A stretch of DNA of 64,000 bases from Candidatus Caccoplasma merdavium (GCA_018715595.1 DVLI01000020.1:76586-140585); one strand, 5' to 3'. Positions 12,511-21,733 are shown, counted from the stretch's first letter. The notes: a model not told the origin generated them from the sequence alone. A program made the numbers and translations.

Positions 12511-13437
12511 ATGTTGCAACGCCTGAAAATGTATATGCTCCCGGTGGCCATGATACTCGGCGCCGTTCTATACCAACCCATCACAATCCTCAACGAGAAA
12601 CTTCCGTACCTCACCCAGGTTCTCATTTTTGCCATGCTGCTGGTGCCCTACTGCCGCATCTCCCTGCGGGAATTACGCATAGAAAAGCTGCATTGGTGGC
12701 TCATCGCCATACAAATTTTTGGCAGCCTCGCCGTGTATGGCATGCTGTTACTCATCGACCCGCTCGTGGCCGAAGGCACTTTGATATGCATTCTTGCCCC
12801 CACGGCAACGGCGGCAGCCGTCATCACATTCATGCTCGGCGGCAGCCTCACGACACTTGCCACATACAGCCTGCTGAGCAACATGACCGTAGCATTTCTC
12901 TCCCCTTTTATTTTCTCATTTATCGGCATACACACCGACATACCTTTTATGCAGTCGTTTTTCACCATCTGCCGACAGATGATTCCGCTCCTCATTTTCC
13001 CCTTCATAACAGCCATACTCTTACGGTATCTGTTGCCAAGCGTCCACTACACGCTGAGTAAAAGCCAAAGCCTCTCGTTCTACCTGTGGGCCATCTCGCT
13101 CACCATTGTCATGGGACGCACGGCCGCCTTTATCATCGACCAGGGAAGCGAAAATGTCAGAGAAGAGATTCTCATCGCGCTCTTCTCCCTGGTAGCCTGC
13201 TCGGCCCAATTTCTACTGGGGAAGGTTATCGGACAACGTTACAACGACCGCATCGCCGGCGGACAGGCTCTCGGGCAGAAAAACACCGTCCTTGCCATTT
13301 GGATGGCCCTCACCTATGTCCACCCCATCGCCTCGATAGGCCCGGCCTCCTATGTCGTGTGGCAAAACATCATCAACTCGTGGCAACTGTGGAAGAAAAA
13401 CAAACGTGACCGCGTCAAAGCCCAGCAAGAACAATAA
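12511..13437 (+). CDS. BASS/bile acid:sodium symporter-like membrane transporter
   Basis: An integral membrane protein of 308 residues with about nine to ten hydrophobic helices. Small-residue-rich stretches such as CILAPTATAAAVITFMLGGS and GQALGQKNTVLAIWMALTYVHPIAS resemble the crossing-helix motifs of the SBF/BASS fold, whose members co-transport organic anions with sodium. The C-terminus is basic and cytoplasmic (KKNKRDRVKAQQEQ). The substrate cannot be read from sequence. It begins 54 nt after queE, so it may be transcribed with queDE, but a role in deazapurine uptake would be speculation. Confidence 0.7.
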   Translation: MLQRLKMYMLPVAMILGAVLYQPITILNEKLPYLTQVLIFAMLLVPYCRISLRELRIEKLHWWLIAIQIFGSLAVYGMLLLIDPLVAEGTLICILAPTATAAAVITFMLGGSLTTLATYSLLSNMTVAFLSPFIFSFIGIHTDIPFMQSFFTICRQMIPLLIFPFITAILLRYLLPSVHYTLSKSQSLSFYLWAISLTIVMGRTAAFIIDQGSENVREEILIALFSLVACSAQFLLGKVIGQRYNDRIAGGQALGQKNTVLAIWMALTYVHPIASIGPASYVVWQNIINSWQLWKKNKRDRVKAQQEQ

Positions 13438-13634
13438 ACCTTTTGCGCAGGAACAGTCACGTCGAGAACTGAGCGGGGCATTCCCTGGGCAGAAAAGAGC
13501 ACCCATACCATCGTAAAAAAGCGGTATATCCCCCACCGGGAGATGAGCCGACAATAGAACTGTCACGCTGCGCAAGAAACGGTTCACAAAAAGCAAGATT
13601 TTTGGCGGCACGACCGGCAAAAGGAAGCGCAAGG

Positions 13635-13666
13635 TTGGTGCACTTCCCTTTTTTCGTTATCTTTGG
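13635..13666 (+). promoter_or_regulatory. Promoter of the YfhO-like gene
   Basis: A -7 TATCTTTG at 13659-13666 has a TTGG at 13635-13638 with a 20 bp spacer. The downstream ATG is at 13706. Confidence 0.6.
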
Positions 13667-13705
13667 CTCCAAATATGCTATTTTCTCAAAAAAATACCGA
13701 TTACC

Positions 13706-16153
13706 ATGTATCAGCATTTTCTAAAACCCATCTTGCCGCATCTCTATGCCATCATTGTTTTTGTGGCCATATCGGTGGCCTACTTCTCTCCCGAGATTTT
13801 CGAGAACAAAACAATCCTCGGCCATGACAGCCGGCAAGGCACCAGCCAAGAAATCACAGAATATGGTGCCCAGACAGGAAAAACCATTCGATGGACGAAC
13901 TCCATGTTCTCGGGCATGCCCACTTATCAGATTGCCCCTTCCTATGAAAGCAGCTCTTTCATCAATGCATTGAGCCGCGTCTACTCGCTCTTCCTGCCCG
14001 CACCGGTGTCGTATGTGTTTATCCTGATGCTCGGTTTCTATATTCTCCTGTGTGTCATGGGGGCAAGAAGCGACATCGCCATACTGGGAGCCATCGGATA
14101 TGCGTTCTCGTCATATTTCTTTATCATCATCATGGCCGGTCACATCTGGAAAGTTCTGGCCTTGGCCTATATCCCGCCGACCATTGCGGGCATGGTTCTC
14201 ATCTATCGGGAACGGTATTTGGCGGGCGGACTGGTCATGGCCCTGTTCCTCATGTTCCAAATCAAGTCGAACCACATACAGATGACCTACTACTCCTGCT
14301 TCATCATGGGGGCTTATGCCCTGTGGGTACTGAGCGAGAGTATCCGCATGCACAAACTGGCCGACTTCGCCAAAGCTACCGGCGTGTGTGTTGCGGCTTT
14401 GTTGCTGGCCGTGTCGGTCAACCTGTCGAATCTCTACCATACCTGGGAATACAGCCAGGAAAGCATGCGGGGCAAATCGGAACTGGTCGATGCCGATGCC
14501 GCCAACCAGACTGCCAACGGACTCGACCGTGACTACATGACGCAGTGGAGCTATGGCATAGGCGAGACATGGAGCCTGCTCATTCCCGATGTCAAAGGGG
14601 GCGCAACGGCCCCCATCGGCAGAGAAGAGGCACAAGCGGCACCGGCCCAATACCGTCAAATCATTGCCCAGCAGAACCATTATTGGGGCGACCAGCCGTT
14701 TACCTCGGGGCCGGTCTATGTGGGAGCCTTTTTCATGACCCTGTTCGTCCTCTCCTTCTTCCTGCTGCCGGGACGACTCAAATGGTACCTGCTCGGAGCT
14801 TTACTCATCACGGTCTTTCTCTCTTGGGGAAAGAACATGATGTGGTTTACCGACCTCTTTGCCGACTACTTCCCGATGTACTCCAAATTCCGTTCGGTAT
14901 CTTCGATTCTCGTCGTCGCCGAGTTGATAATCCCCCTGATGGCCGCCTTGGCCGTGGTGGAAATCGTCAAGAATCCCGCTGTTCTGAAAGAGAAAAAGAA
15001 GGCGCTCTATATCTCATTCGGCCTCACCGGGGGCATCGCCCTGCTCTTTGCCTTGGCGCCCAACCTGTTCTTCAATTTTCTAAGTGAACAAGAGAGTCAA
15101 AATTTCCTGCCACAGGCTGCGCAAGACCGTCAAATCGCTGTCTTCGTCGGAGCATTGGAAGAGGTGCGCATGCACATTTTCAGCAGCGACGCCTGGCGCT
15201 CGGTCATCATCATCGCCATCGGGGGTCTCCTCATCTACCTCTTTGCCCGCAAGACTCTCAACCAGAACCTCTTCGTCATCGGTTTGATTCTGCTCTGCCT
15301 CGGCGACATGTGGTCGGTCGACAAGCGCTATCTCAATAGCGAACAGTTCATTCCGAAACGCAGCACCCAAGACTTCGCAGCCTTCTACCCCCAAAGCCCG
15401 GCCGACCGAGCTATTTTGCAGGATAAAGACCCGCACTATCGAGTCTTCAATCTGACCACCAACACATTCAACGACGGAGCCACCTCATTCTACCACAAAT
15501 CCATCGGCGGATACCATGCCGCCAAACTGGGCCGTTACCAAGAACTTATCGAACGGCAGATAAGCACGGGCAATGAAGAGGTACTCAACATGCTGAATGC
15601 CAAATATTACATTGTTCCCGGCGAAAACCGTCAGCCGCAAGCCATACCCAATCCCGAGGCTTTGGGCAACGGTTGGTTTGTCGATGAAATCAAATGGGTG
15701 AAGAACGCCAACGAAGAGATGTCGGCTCTCGACCACTTCGACCCGGAGAAAACCGCCGTCGTCGATGAACGATTCGCCTCGGTCTTTGAAGGCAAAAACG
15801 TCGTGCCCGACAGCACCGCACAAGTGAAACTCACCTCATACCACCCCGAAGAGCTCCACTACACCGTCACTTCCCGACAAGGCGGCGTAGTCGTCTTCTC
15901 GGAGATATTCTATCCCCACGGCTGGAAAGCCTCCGTGGACGGCATCGAGACCGCAATCGCTCGCGCCGATTATGTATTGAGAGCCATTTATGTCCCCGCC
16001 GGCACCCATGAAGTGGTCATGACGTTCCACCCGACATCAATCAAAACGACCGAGACCATCGCATGGTGCGGATTCGGCCTATTCGCCCTCATCATCGCAT
16101 GGAACCTCATCGTGGCATATCGCAAGAAAAAAGCCACACTGGCGGTCAAATAA
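13706..16153 (+). CDS. Large YfhO-like integral membrane protein
   Basis: An 815-residue polytopic membrane protein. It opens with a helix (HLYAIIVFVAISVAYFSP), then a periplasmic loop with KTILGHDSRQGTSQE and WTNSMFSGMPTYQI, followed by many helices in the first two thirds and a soluble C-terminal domain (about residues 560-770) that ends in one last helix and a basic tail. This matches my recollection of YfhO-family proteins, GT-C-like membrane enzymes linked in Gram-positives to glycosylation of envelope polymers. The aspartate in GHDSRQG sits where GT-C enzymes often carry a catalytic acid. Substrate unknown. It is followed by a good terminator and appears monocistronic. Confidence 0.75.
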   Translation: MYQHFLKPILPHLYAIIVFVAISVAYFSPEIFENKTILGHDSRQGTSQEITEYGAQTGKTIRWTNSMFSGMPTYQIAPSYESSSFINALSRVYSLFLPAPVSYVFILMLGFYILLCVMGARSDIAILGAIGYAFSSYFFIIIMAGHIWKVLALAYIPPTIAGMVLIYRERYLAGGLVMALFLMFQIKSNHIQMTYYSCFIMGAYALWVLSESIRMHKLADFAKATGVCVAALLLAVSVNLSNLYHTWEYSQESMRGKSELVDADAANQTANGLDRDYMTQWSYGIGETWSLLIPDVKGGATAPIGREEAQAAPAQYRQIIAQQNHYWGDQPFTSGPVYVGAFFMTLFVLSFFLLPGRLKWYLLGALLITVFLSWGKNMMWFTDLFADYFPMYSKFRSVSSILVVAELIIPLMAALAVVEIVKNPAVLKEKKKALYISFGLTGGIALLFALAPNLFFNFLSEQESQNFLPQAAQDRQIAVFVGALEEVRMHIFSSDAWRSVIIIAIGGLLIYLFARKTLNQNLFVIGLILLCLGDMWSVDKRYLNSEQFIPKRSTQDFAAFYPQSPADRAILQDKDPHYRVFNLTTNTFNDGATSFYHKSIGGYHAAKLGRYQELIERQISTGNEEVLNMLNAKYYIVPGENRQPQAIPNPEALGNGWFVDEIKWVKNANEEMSALDHFDPEKTAVVDERFASVFEGKNVVPDSTAQVKLTSYHPEELHYTVTSRQGGVVVFSEIFYPHGWKASVDGIETAIARADYVLRAIYVPAGTHEVVMTFHPTSIKTTETIAWCGFGLFALIIAWNLIVAYRKKKATLAVK

Positions 16154-16176
16154 CCATATCGCCCTCGCATCAAGAT

Positions 16177-16207
16177 GAAAAGCCGAGCCAAATGCGCTCG
16201 GCTTTTC
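16177..16207 (+). terminator. Intrinsic terminator after the YfhO-like gene
   Basis: Perfect 12-bp arms at 16177-16188 and 16196-16207 with a 7-nt loop; the second arm ends in a TTTTC run. It starts 24 nt after the stop codon. Confidence 0.75.
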
Positions 16208-16380
16208 TCGTATATATCCATCTTTCATCGGTGCGACAAAGCCACCCGGCAACTCATGGCTACCTGCTAAAATCGGAGAACAAAACGACAACAATTCGGC
16301 CAATCGCCCATGCCGAATGCGCTTTGCGTTTCAAGGGGGGGAGAGCTGGTTGAGCAGAACGCCGTTCACGACAGGACACA

Positions 16381-16414
16381 AAAAAAGGGTCATGCACTTG
16401 CATGACCCTTTTTT
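16381..16414 (-). terminator. Bidirectional terminator beside tRNA-Ala
   Basis: Perfect 16-bp arms at 16381-16396 and 16399-16414. They start with six A and end with six T, so the structure works in both directions. On the minus strand it lies directly downstream of the tRNA-Ala 3' end. Confidence 0.85.
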
Positions 16415-16418
16415 GAAG

Positions 16419-16492
16419 TGGAGTATAGCGGACTCGAACCGCTCACCTCAACACTGCCAGTGTTGCGCTCTAGCCAGATGAGCTAATACCCC
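16419..16492 (-). tRNA. tRNA-Ala (anticodon GGC)
   Basis: The minus strand folds into a complete cloverleaf of 74 nt. The acceptor stem is GGGGTAT with ATACTCC and carries the G3-U70 wobble pair that identifies alanine tRNAs. The anticodon loop CTGGCAG on a CAACA/TGTTG stem gives anticodon GGC. The T-arm is AGCGG-TTCGAGT-CCGCT. The discriminator base is A and the CCA end is not encoded. Confidence 0.96.
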
Positions 16493-16511
16493 GTGTTTCA
16501 TTTTTGCGATG

Positions 16512-16519
16512 CAAAGATA
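16512..16519 (-). promoter_or_regulatory. -7 element of the tRNA-Ala promoter
   Basis: TATCTTTG on the minus strand, 20 bp upstream of the mature tRNA 5' end. No clear -33 TTTG is visible at the ideal distance. Confidence 0.6.
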
Positions 16520-16561
16520 AGAAGTTTTTTCTATTCACGCAATAGCATGCGAAACTTTTTT

Positions 16562-16569
16562 TATCTTTG
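16562..16569 (+). promoter_or_regulatory. -7 element of the DUF4286-ruvC promoter
   Basis: TATCTTTG, 33 nt before the DUF4286 ATG and back-to-back with the tRNA-Ala promoter. The -33 region is T-rich without an exact TTTG. Confidence 0.6.
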
Positions 16570-16601
16570 TATGCAGATTTTATTTTCACACCCTATACGC
16601 C

Positions 16602-16907
16602 ATGTATATATTCAATACAACTTACCACATCGAAAACCGTATAAAAGAATCGTTTCTCGACTGGTTGCGTGAAGTATATATCCCCTCGGCCATGCGTCGC
16701 GACGAATTGAGCGAACCGCAATTATGCCGGGTCATCGCGGGAGAAGAAACCGATGGCGAAAATTTCTCCCTCCAATTTCACGTCGCAGACCCCGACCGGC
16801 TCGAAACCTGGTACAATGAGATAGGAGCCGACCTCGACTTGGCCATTCGCGAAAAATATGGCGACCGGGTATTAGGTTTCAATACCCTCCTCGAAATTCT
16901 CGATTGA
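16602..16907 (+). CDS. DUF4286 family protein
   Basis: A small soluble protein of 101 residues without signal peptide or membrane segment. The pattern [12 protein letters not shown]...[11 protein letters not shown]...[19 protein letters not shown]...ILD matches what I recall of DUF4286, found in many Bacteroidetes. Its alternating strands and helices suggest a ferredoxin-like (ABM-type) alpha/beta fold, but the function is unknown. Only one base separates it from ruvC, so the two are probably cotranscribed and coupled. Confidence 0.8.
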   Translation: MYIFNTTYHIENRIKESFLDWLREVYIPSAMRRDELSEPQLCRVIAGEETDGENFSLQFHVADPDRLETWYNEIGADLDLAIREKYGDRVLGFNTLLEILD

Positions 16908-16908
16908 C

Positions 16909-17547
16909 ATGCCGGCAAAAACGACCATACCCCAGGAACGCATCATTCTCGGCATCGACCCAGGAACCACCATCATGGGATATGGCGTGCTGCGTGTACG
17001 CAACAACACACCCGAATTGCTCACGATGGGTGTTCTGCAACTGGGGAAAATGGGCGACCACTACCTGAAATTGAAACGCATCTTCGAGCGGGTATTGGGA
17101 CTTATCGAGCAATACCACCCCGACGAGATGGCCATCGAAGCCCCGTTTTTCGGGAAAAACGTCCAGTCGATGCTCAAACTGGGACGGGCTCAGGGCATCG
17201 CCATGGCGGCGGCCTTATACCGGGACATTCCCATCACCGAATATGCTCCGTTGAAAATAAAAATGGCCATCACCGGCAACGGAAGTGCCGCCAAGGAACA
17301 GGTCGCCGACATGTTGCGCCGCATCTTGCATATTCCCGAGGAAAACATGCTGCCCCAACTCGACGCGACCGACGGGTTGGCTGCGGCTCTATGTCACTTC
17401 TACCAGACCAACCGCCCCTCTTGTGAGAAAGCCTACAAGAGCTGGAAAGACTTCATCAACCAACACCCTTCGCGCGTAGTCGGCGAAACGGCCCCCCGAC
17501 GAAGCACCCGACACTCCTCCACCCCCAACGGCAACGAGGCCGAATAA
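16909..17547 (+). CDS. ruvC: Holliday junction resolvase RuvC
   Basis: RuvC cuts Holliday junctions symmetrically during recombinational repair. It has 212 residues, longer than E. coli RuvC (173) because of a charged, Arg/Thr/Ser-rich tail after about residue 170 that is probably disordered. The RNase H-like active site is visible: Asp17 in ILGIDPGTT, glutamate in [11 protein letters not shown], and the acidic pair in [14 protein letters not shown]. ruvA and ruvB are not nearby. Confidence 0.95.
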   Translation: MPAKTTIPQERIILGIDPGTTIMGYGVLRVRNNTPELLTMGVLQLGKMGDHYLKLKRIFERVLGLIEQYHPDEMAIEAPFFGKNVQSMLKLGRAQGIAMAAALYRDIPITEYAPLKIKMAITGNGSAAKEQVADMLRRILHIPEENMLPQLDATDGLAAALCHFYQTNRPSCEKAYKSWKDFINQHPSRVVGETAPRRSTRHSSTPNGNEAE

Positions 17548-17563
17548 GGGCTGCCACCGGACA

Positions 17564-18133
17564 TTATCCGATCAATCGACGCACAAGGCGACGACAGCGC
17601 GCCAAGTCGTTTTCTCCGACAGGAGATGTATGAGTTCCTCCACGCTCAATACACTTCACCACCTTGAAGCCACTCCACTTCAAAATCTCTTTCACGGCAT
17701 TCACCGCCCCTCGGGATTGATTGAACCAAATATTAAACGGATAAGAGGTCGTACAGGTACTCACCACAATAGCCTTTTTCCCTCGATGCAAGGACTTCGG
17801 CAACCCACTCGCGCCATTCTGCATCAATCCATACACCAGCCGGTCAAACAGCAATTTCAATGTTCCGGGCATATTTCCCCTATAACAAGGCGCACCCACT
17901 ACCATAACATCGCACCACTGCATCAACCGCAATACCCGCAGAGAATCATCTTCGGGCAATATACATGCTCCTTTTTGCCGGCAATCCATACACCCCACGC
18001 AGGGAGCTACTTGCAGATGCGACACCGACACACATTCACACTCAACACCCGCCCCAATAGCTTCTACACGCATAGCTTCGAGCATTTTCGAAAGATTCCC
18101 CTGGGGACGAGGACCGGCATTAATAATCAGCAT
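17564..18133 (-). CDS. Flavodoxin-family protein with cysteine cluster motif
   Basis: A 189-residue flavodoxin/NADPH-dependent FMN reductase-type protein. It has the FMN phosphate loop NAGPRPQGNLSK at the N-terminus and GAPCYRGNMPGTLKLLFDRL in the middle. A cysteine set CVGCMDCRQKGAC (Cys45, 48, 51, 57) follows the second strand, as in flavoproteins of the iron-sulfur flavoprotein group, so it may carry an FeS cluster. Partner and substrate are unknown. I chose ATG at 18133 (MLIINAG), which starts directly with the first beta strand, rather than a frame nine codons longer. It converges on ruvC with a 16-bp gap. Confidence 0.8.
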   Translation of the reverse strand: MLIINAGPRPQGNLSKMLEAMRVEAIGAGVECECVSVSHLQVAPCVGCMDCRQKGACILPEDDSLRVLRLMQWCDVMVVGAPCYRGNMPGTLKLLFDRLVYGLMQNGASGLPKSLHRGKKAIVVSTCTTSYPFNIWFNQSRGAVNAVKEILKWSGFKVVKCIERGGTHTSPVGENDLARCRRLVRRLIG

Positions 18134-18160
18134 TTTCACACTTTCTGTTCTTCCCGGCAC

Positions 18161-18195
18161 AAAAAAATGAGGCGACCTTACTGTGGTCGCCTCAT
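18161..18195 (-). terminator. Terminator of rpsP
   Basis: Read on the minus strand, 11-bp arms (18195-18185 and 18177-18167) with a 7-nt loop are followed by a run of seven T. It lies 22 nt after the rpsP stop. Confidence 0.85.
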
Positions 18196-18216
18196 CGTTG
18201 CATATCTGCCTTAAAA

Positions 18217-18774
18217 TTATTCTGCACTCTGTTCGGCTGCGGGAGCCTCTTCGGCAGGAGCAGCTTCTTCGGCGGGAGCAGCCTCAGCAGCAGCGGCGGC
18301 TTCGGCAGCAGCTTTCTCGGCTTTTTTCTTAGCGACGGCTTCGGCGATGGTTTTGTTCACCTCTTTTTCAGCTTCGAGACGTTTTTTGGCGTCAGCAGCC
18401 TTGGCGTCTTTCAGTTTAGCCTTCACAGCTTCGGTAGCCGATTGTTTGTTGGTCAACCAAGCCTGGAAACGTTTCTCGGCCTCTTCGAGCGAGAAAGCAC
18501 CTTTTTTCACACCACCCAGCAAGTGTTTTTTCAGGAGCACGCCTTGTGCCGAGAGAATGTTGCGAGCGGTATCGGTGGGTTGAGCACCGGTTTGCAGCCA
18601 ATACAAAGCTCTTTCGAAATCCAAATTTATTGTAGCAGGATTAGTGTTCGGATTATAAGAACCTATCCTTTCAATAAACTTACCATCACGTGGTGCCCTG
18701 CTATCGGCGATTACAATTTGATAAAACGGATAATCTTTACGACCGTGTCTTTGTAATCTGATTCTTGTTGCCAT
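18217..18774 (-). CDS. rpsP: 30S ribosomal protein S16 with long acidic/alanine tail
   Basis: The first 85 or so residues are classic S16 ([59 protein letters not shown]), which binds 16S rRNA in the 30S body. The protein is 185 residues, about twice the E. coli length. After a Lys/Ala helix-forming segment it ends in a low-complexity tail of Ala, Glu and Pro. Bacteroidetes S16 proteins commonly have such extensions. It has its own promoter and terminator. Confidence 0.96.
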   Translation of the reverse strand: MATRIRLQRHGRKDYPFYQIVIADSRAPRDGKFIERIGSYNPNTNPATINLDFERALYWLQTGAQPTDTARNILSAQGVLLKKHLLGGVKKGAFSLEEAEKRFQAWLTNKQSATEAVKAKLKDAKAADAKKRLEAEKEVNKTIAEAVAKKKAEKAAAEAAAAAEAAPAEEAAPAEEAPAAEQSAE

Positions 18775-18813
18775 TTGAAATTTTGTTTAGTTAGTTATTT
18801 TGCATTAGCGGCG

Positions 18814-18845
18814 CAAAGGTAGGACAAATGTTTTTATTACACAAA
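18814..18845 (-). promoter_or_regulatory. Promoter of rpsP
   Basis: On the minus strand a -33 TTTG (18845-18842) and a -7 TACCTTTG (18821-18814) are exactly 20 bp apart. The rpsP ATG is about 40 nt downstream. Confidence 0.8.
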
Positions 18846-18955
18846 TTTGAGAATGATATTTTTCTATTTTTTCTCGCGTCTCATACGGGGTAGAGAATGC
18901 GACATTTCGACCAAATATTCCGTTCATAAATATTGCGAATGCAGCAAAGTTTCCG

Positions 18956-18963
18956 TATCTTTG
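18956..18963 (+). promoter_or_regulatory. -7 element of the patatin gene promoter
   Basis: TATCTTTG, with a possible TTG-type -33 at about 18933. Its position inside the longest open frame shows that translation must start downstream, at 18987. Confidence 0.6.
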
Positions 18964-18986
18964 AAAATCGAGGTAAAAAAACGAAG

Positions 18987-21284
18987 ATGGGTGCAAGGCT
19001 TTTCAAACGATTTTTGTTAATTGGGATTCTTTGTCTCTGCCCGTATATCATTCACGGGCAGAAAGTAGGGCTTGTCCTCAGCGGGGGCGGCGCCAAGGGC
19101 ATTGCACACATTGGCGTCATCAAAGCCTTGGAAGAAAACAACATACCCATCGATTATGTGACAGGGACGTCCATGGGGGCGATTGTCGCCGCATTCTATG
19201 CCATGGGCTATACCCCCAAAGAGATGCTCGAGCTCATCAAGTCGAAAGAATTTTCGACTTGGTCGACGGGTGAAATCAGCCCGTCGAACATGTATTATTT
19301 CCGGAAACCCGACCCCACCCCGGCTTTTATTTCCTTCAAATTGAGCGGAACCAAAGGGCTCTCGAACGTACTGCCCGATAGTTATATCAATCCATTGCCC
19401 ATGAATCTCGGCTTCCTGGTCGTATTCGCGCCTTATACCGCTGCGTGTCGAGGCAACTTCGACAATTTATTTGTCCCGTTCAGGGCCGTGGCCGCAGATA
19501 TTTTCGATAAAAAGGCGGTGGTTTTCTCCTCGGGCGACCTGGGCGATGCCGTGAGAGCCTCCATGACATTTCCGCTCGTATTCAAACCCCTCGAAATAGA
19601 CAGCATACCGATGTTTGACGGGGGTATCTACAACAACTATCCCGTCGATGTGATGAAGGAAGATTTTGCCCCCGACTTCATCATCGGAAGCAATGTGACC
19701 ACCGAAAAGAAGAAAGATCACAATACAAAAGACATCATAGGGCAAATCGAAAGCATGGTGATGCAGAAAACCGATTATCATATTCCCGACGAGGTAGGCA
19801 TCTCCATACACTCCGACTTGCACAAGTATTCATTGCTCGACTTCCCCAAAGCCGATGAAATCATGCAAATCGGATATAATACCGCCTTGGAATACATCGA
19901 CTCCATAAAAGTCAGGGTAAAACGGGAAGAAAGCCAAGAAGAGCGCAATGAGAAACGGCAAAATTTCAAAGAAAAAGTCCCGCCTCTCATTTTTGACGAA
20001 ATCGAGGTGACAGGCACCCAGTCGAACCGGGTGAAAAGTTACATCTCCCGACAATTCGACTTGCGGGAGGGCGATTCTCTCGACATCGGCGAAGTAAAGC
20101 AAGCCTATTATCAACTGCTCTCCGATGCCAGGTTGTCCGACCTCATTCCTCACGGTATCTACAACGACACCACGGGGAAATATACATTGACCCTGCAAGG
20201 GAAAATGCAGCCCAAGCATTCGATAGGATTCGGAGGATACATCTCGTCGGGTAACACCAATCTTATCTACCTCGATGCAAAATACCAAACGCTTAAAGTA
20301 TTGTCATCGACATTGGCCCTGAACGGATATGTGGGGCGATCCTATTATTCGGGACGGTTTGCGGTGCGGTTTGAACTCCCCACGCATATTCCCACCTACC
20401 TGAAACTCAACGGTGTAGTATCCCGCAAAAAATATTATGAAAGTGAAGAGCTCTTTAAAATCGAAGAGCTCCCGACCTTCATCACCACCAACGAAAGTTA
20501 CATCAGATTACATTTCGGCATACCTGTCGGCATACCCGCCCGCACGGAAATATCGAGTGGATATGGCTATTTATGGGACACCTATTACCCGACAAACGTC
20601 TACGATTATACCATAAATGCCGACCGTAGTTCATATTGGTTGGGCATTACTTCGGCCGACTTTGACTACAACACGCTCAACGCTCCTGTATACGCCACCG
20701 CAGGAAGCCGATACCGGATTACCGGGTCGGTCGTATACGGAACCGAAACTTATACCCCCTATTGGGAAACTCGCAGCAAACAATTCCATACCTGGCTCCA
20801 ACTCTCGGCCAAAATCGAGCACTATTTTCAAATGCTGCCCCACATCACCGTAGGCATCAGGGGGGAACTGTTCGCTTCTACCAAGAAACGCCTGCAAAGC
20901 TATACGGGCACCATCGTACAAGCGCCCGGTTTCACTCCCACCCCACACAGTCAAATGGTTTTCAATGAAGGTTTTCATGCCAACCAGTATATCGCCGGTG
21001 GAGTCATGCCCATATACAAAATTCTCAAAAACATGCAATTACGAGGAGAATTTTATGCTTTCTCTCCGTTCCGAAAGATATTGAGAGACAACGATTACAG
21101 CGCCAAGTATGCCGACGGATATTTTACCCATATCGAATTTCTCGGTGAAATATCACTCGTCTACAAGTTACCGTTTGCAACCCTCAGCGCATTTGCCAAC
21201 TACTACACCTACCCCAGCAACAACTGGAATTTCGGCTTTGCACTGGGTTTCCTGCTCTATAACCCCCGATTCCTGTATCCATAA
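18987..21284 (+). CDS. Patatin-like phospholipase fused to POTRA and outer-membrane barrel (type Vd-like)
   Basis: A 765-residue protein with a signal peptide (LFKRFLLIGILCLCPYIIHG), then a patatin lipase domain. The oxyanion loop is SGGGAKG (32-38), the nucleophile is Ser62 in GTSMG, and the dyad aspartate is Asp211 in FDGG. A charged helix (about 305-330) leads to a POTRA-like domain (about 333-410, IFDEIEVTGTQ) and a C-terminal beta-barrel of about 345 residues. This order is that of type Vd autotransporters such as PlpD and FplA, but Bacteroidetes homologues may keep the lipase in the periplasm. ATG at 18987 was chosen because a -7 box overlaps the upstream extension. Confidence 0.88.
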   Translation: MGARLFKRFLLIGILCLCPYIIHGQKVGLVLSGGGAKGIAHIGVIKALEENNIPIDYVTGTSMGAIVAAFYAMGYTPKEMLELIKSKEFSTWSTGEISPSNMYYFRKPDPTPAFISFKLSGTKGLSNVLPDSYINPLPMNLGFLVVFAPYTAACRGNFDNLFVPFRAVAADIFDKKAVVFSSGDLGDAVRASMTFPLVFKPLEIDSIPMFDGGIYNNYPVDVMKEDFAPDFIIGSNVTTEKKKDHNTKDIIGQIESMVMQKTDYHIPDEVGISIHSDLHKYSLLDFPKADEIMQIGYNTALEYIDSIKVRVKREESQEERNEKRQNFKEKVPPLIFDEIEVTGTQSNRVKSYISRQFDLREGDSLDIGEVKQAYYQLLSDARLSDLIPHGIYNDTTGKYTLTLQGKMQPKHSIGFGGYISSGNTNLIYLDAKYQTLKVLSSTLALNGYVGRSYYSGRFAVRFELPTHIPTYLKLNGVVSRKKYYESEELFKIEELPTFITTNESYIRLHFGIPVGIPARTEISSGYGYLWDTYYPTNVYDYTINADRSSYWLGITSADFDYNTLNAPVYATAGSRYRITGSVVYGTETYTPYWETRSKQFHTWLQLSAKIEHYFQMLPHITVGIRGELFASTKKRLQSYTGTIVQAPGFTPTPHSQMVFNEGFHANQYIAGGVMPIYKILKNMQLRGEFYAFSPFRKILRDNDYSAKYADGYFTHIEFLGEISLVYKLPFATLSAFANYYTYPSNNWNFGFALGFLLYNPRFLYP

Positions 21285-21361
21285 GCTTGGCAACAAATCA
21301 TTGATACATAAGCCTTAGAAAAAAAAGAGGAAATATTTTTCAAAAAAAATGGGATATTTCT

Positions 21362-21392
21362 ATTGCAGGGAATAAAATTCTCCCTATCTTTG
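21362..21392 (+). promoter_or_regulatory. Promoter of the tRNA-Arg pair
   Basis: TTGC at 21362-21365 and -7 TATCTTTG at 21385-21392 are 19 bp apart. The first tRNA begins 12 nt downstream. Confidence 0.7.
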
Positions 21393-21404
21393 CGTCCGAA
21401 AAAT

Positions 21405-21478
21405 GGCTCCGTAGCTTAACTGAATAGAGCATCTGACTACGGATCAGAAGGTTACAGGTTTGAATCCTGTCGGAGTCA
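21405..21478 (+). tRNA. tRNA-Arg (anticodon ACG), copy 1
   Basis: A complete cloverleaf of 74 nt with acceptor arms GGCTCCG and CGGAGTC. The anticodon loop CTACGGA on a TCTGA/TCAGA stem gives ACG. The T-arm is ACAGG-TTTGAAT-CCTGT. The discriminator is A and CCA is not encoded. Confidence 0.96.
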
Positions 21479-21523
21479 CACTTTTTCATGGCCTCATTTG
21501 AGGTGAAATATTTTATGGGGAAT

Positions 21524-21597
21524 GGCTCCGTAGCTTAACTGAATAGAGCATCTGACTACGGATCAGAAGGTTACAGGTTTGAATCCTGTCGGAGTCA
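21524..21597 (+). tRNA. tRNA-Arg (anticodon ACG), copy 2
   Basis: Identical over its full length to the copy at 21405-21478. The 45-bp spacer has no promoter-like box, so both are probably cut from one transcript ending at the hairpin at 21601. Confidence 0.96.
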
Positions 21598-21600
21598 CGA

Positions 21601-21639
21601 GATAGGGCGAAGATTTTAGAATCTTCGCCCTATCCTTTT
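21601..21639 (+). terminator. Terminator of the tRNA-Arg unit
   Basis: Perfect 15-bp arms at 21601-21615 and 21620-21634 with a 4-nt loop, followed by CTTTTTG. Confidence 0.9.
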
Positions 21640-21733
21640 TGTTTCACACCCCAAAGATAAAAAACAGGCGAAGTCCCATCTATCCGGCATCAAAAAACAG
21701 ACGGCTTCGTTTTATTCTCATTCCGGATTGCAT

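Noticed and set aside
13442-13576. Long-range inverted repeat TTGCGCAG/CTGCGCAA before the YfhO-like gene
   Set aside because: Short arms about 120 bp apart with no further pairing or mobile-element features; likely chance.
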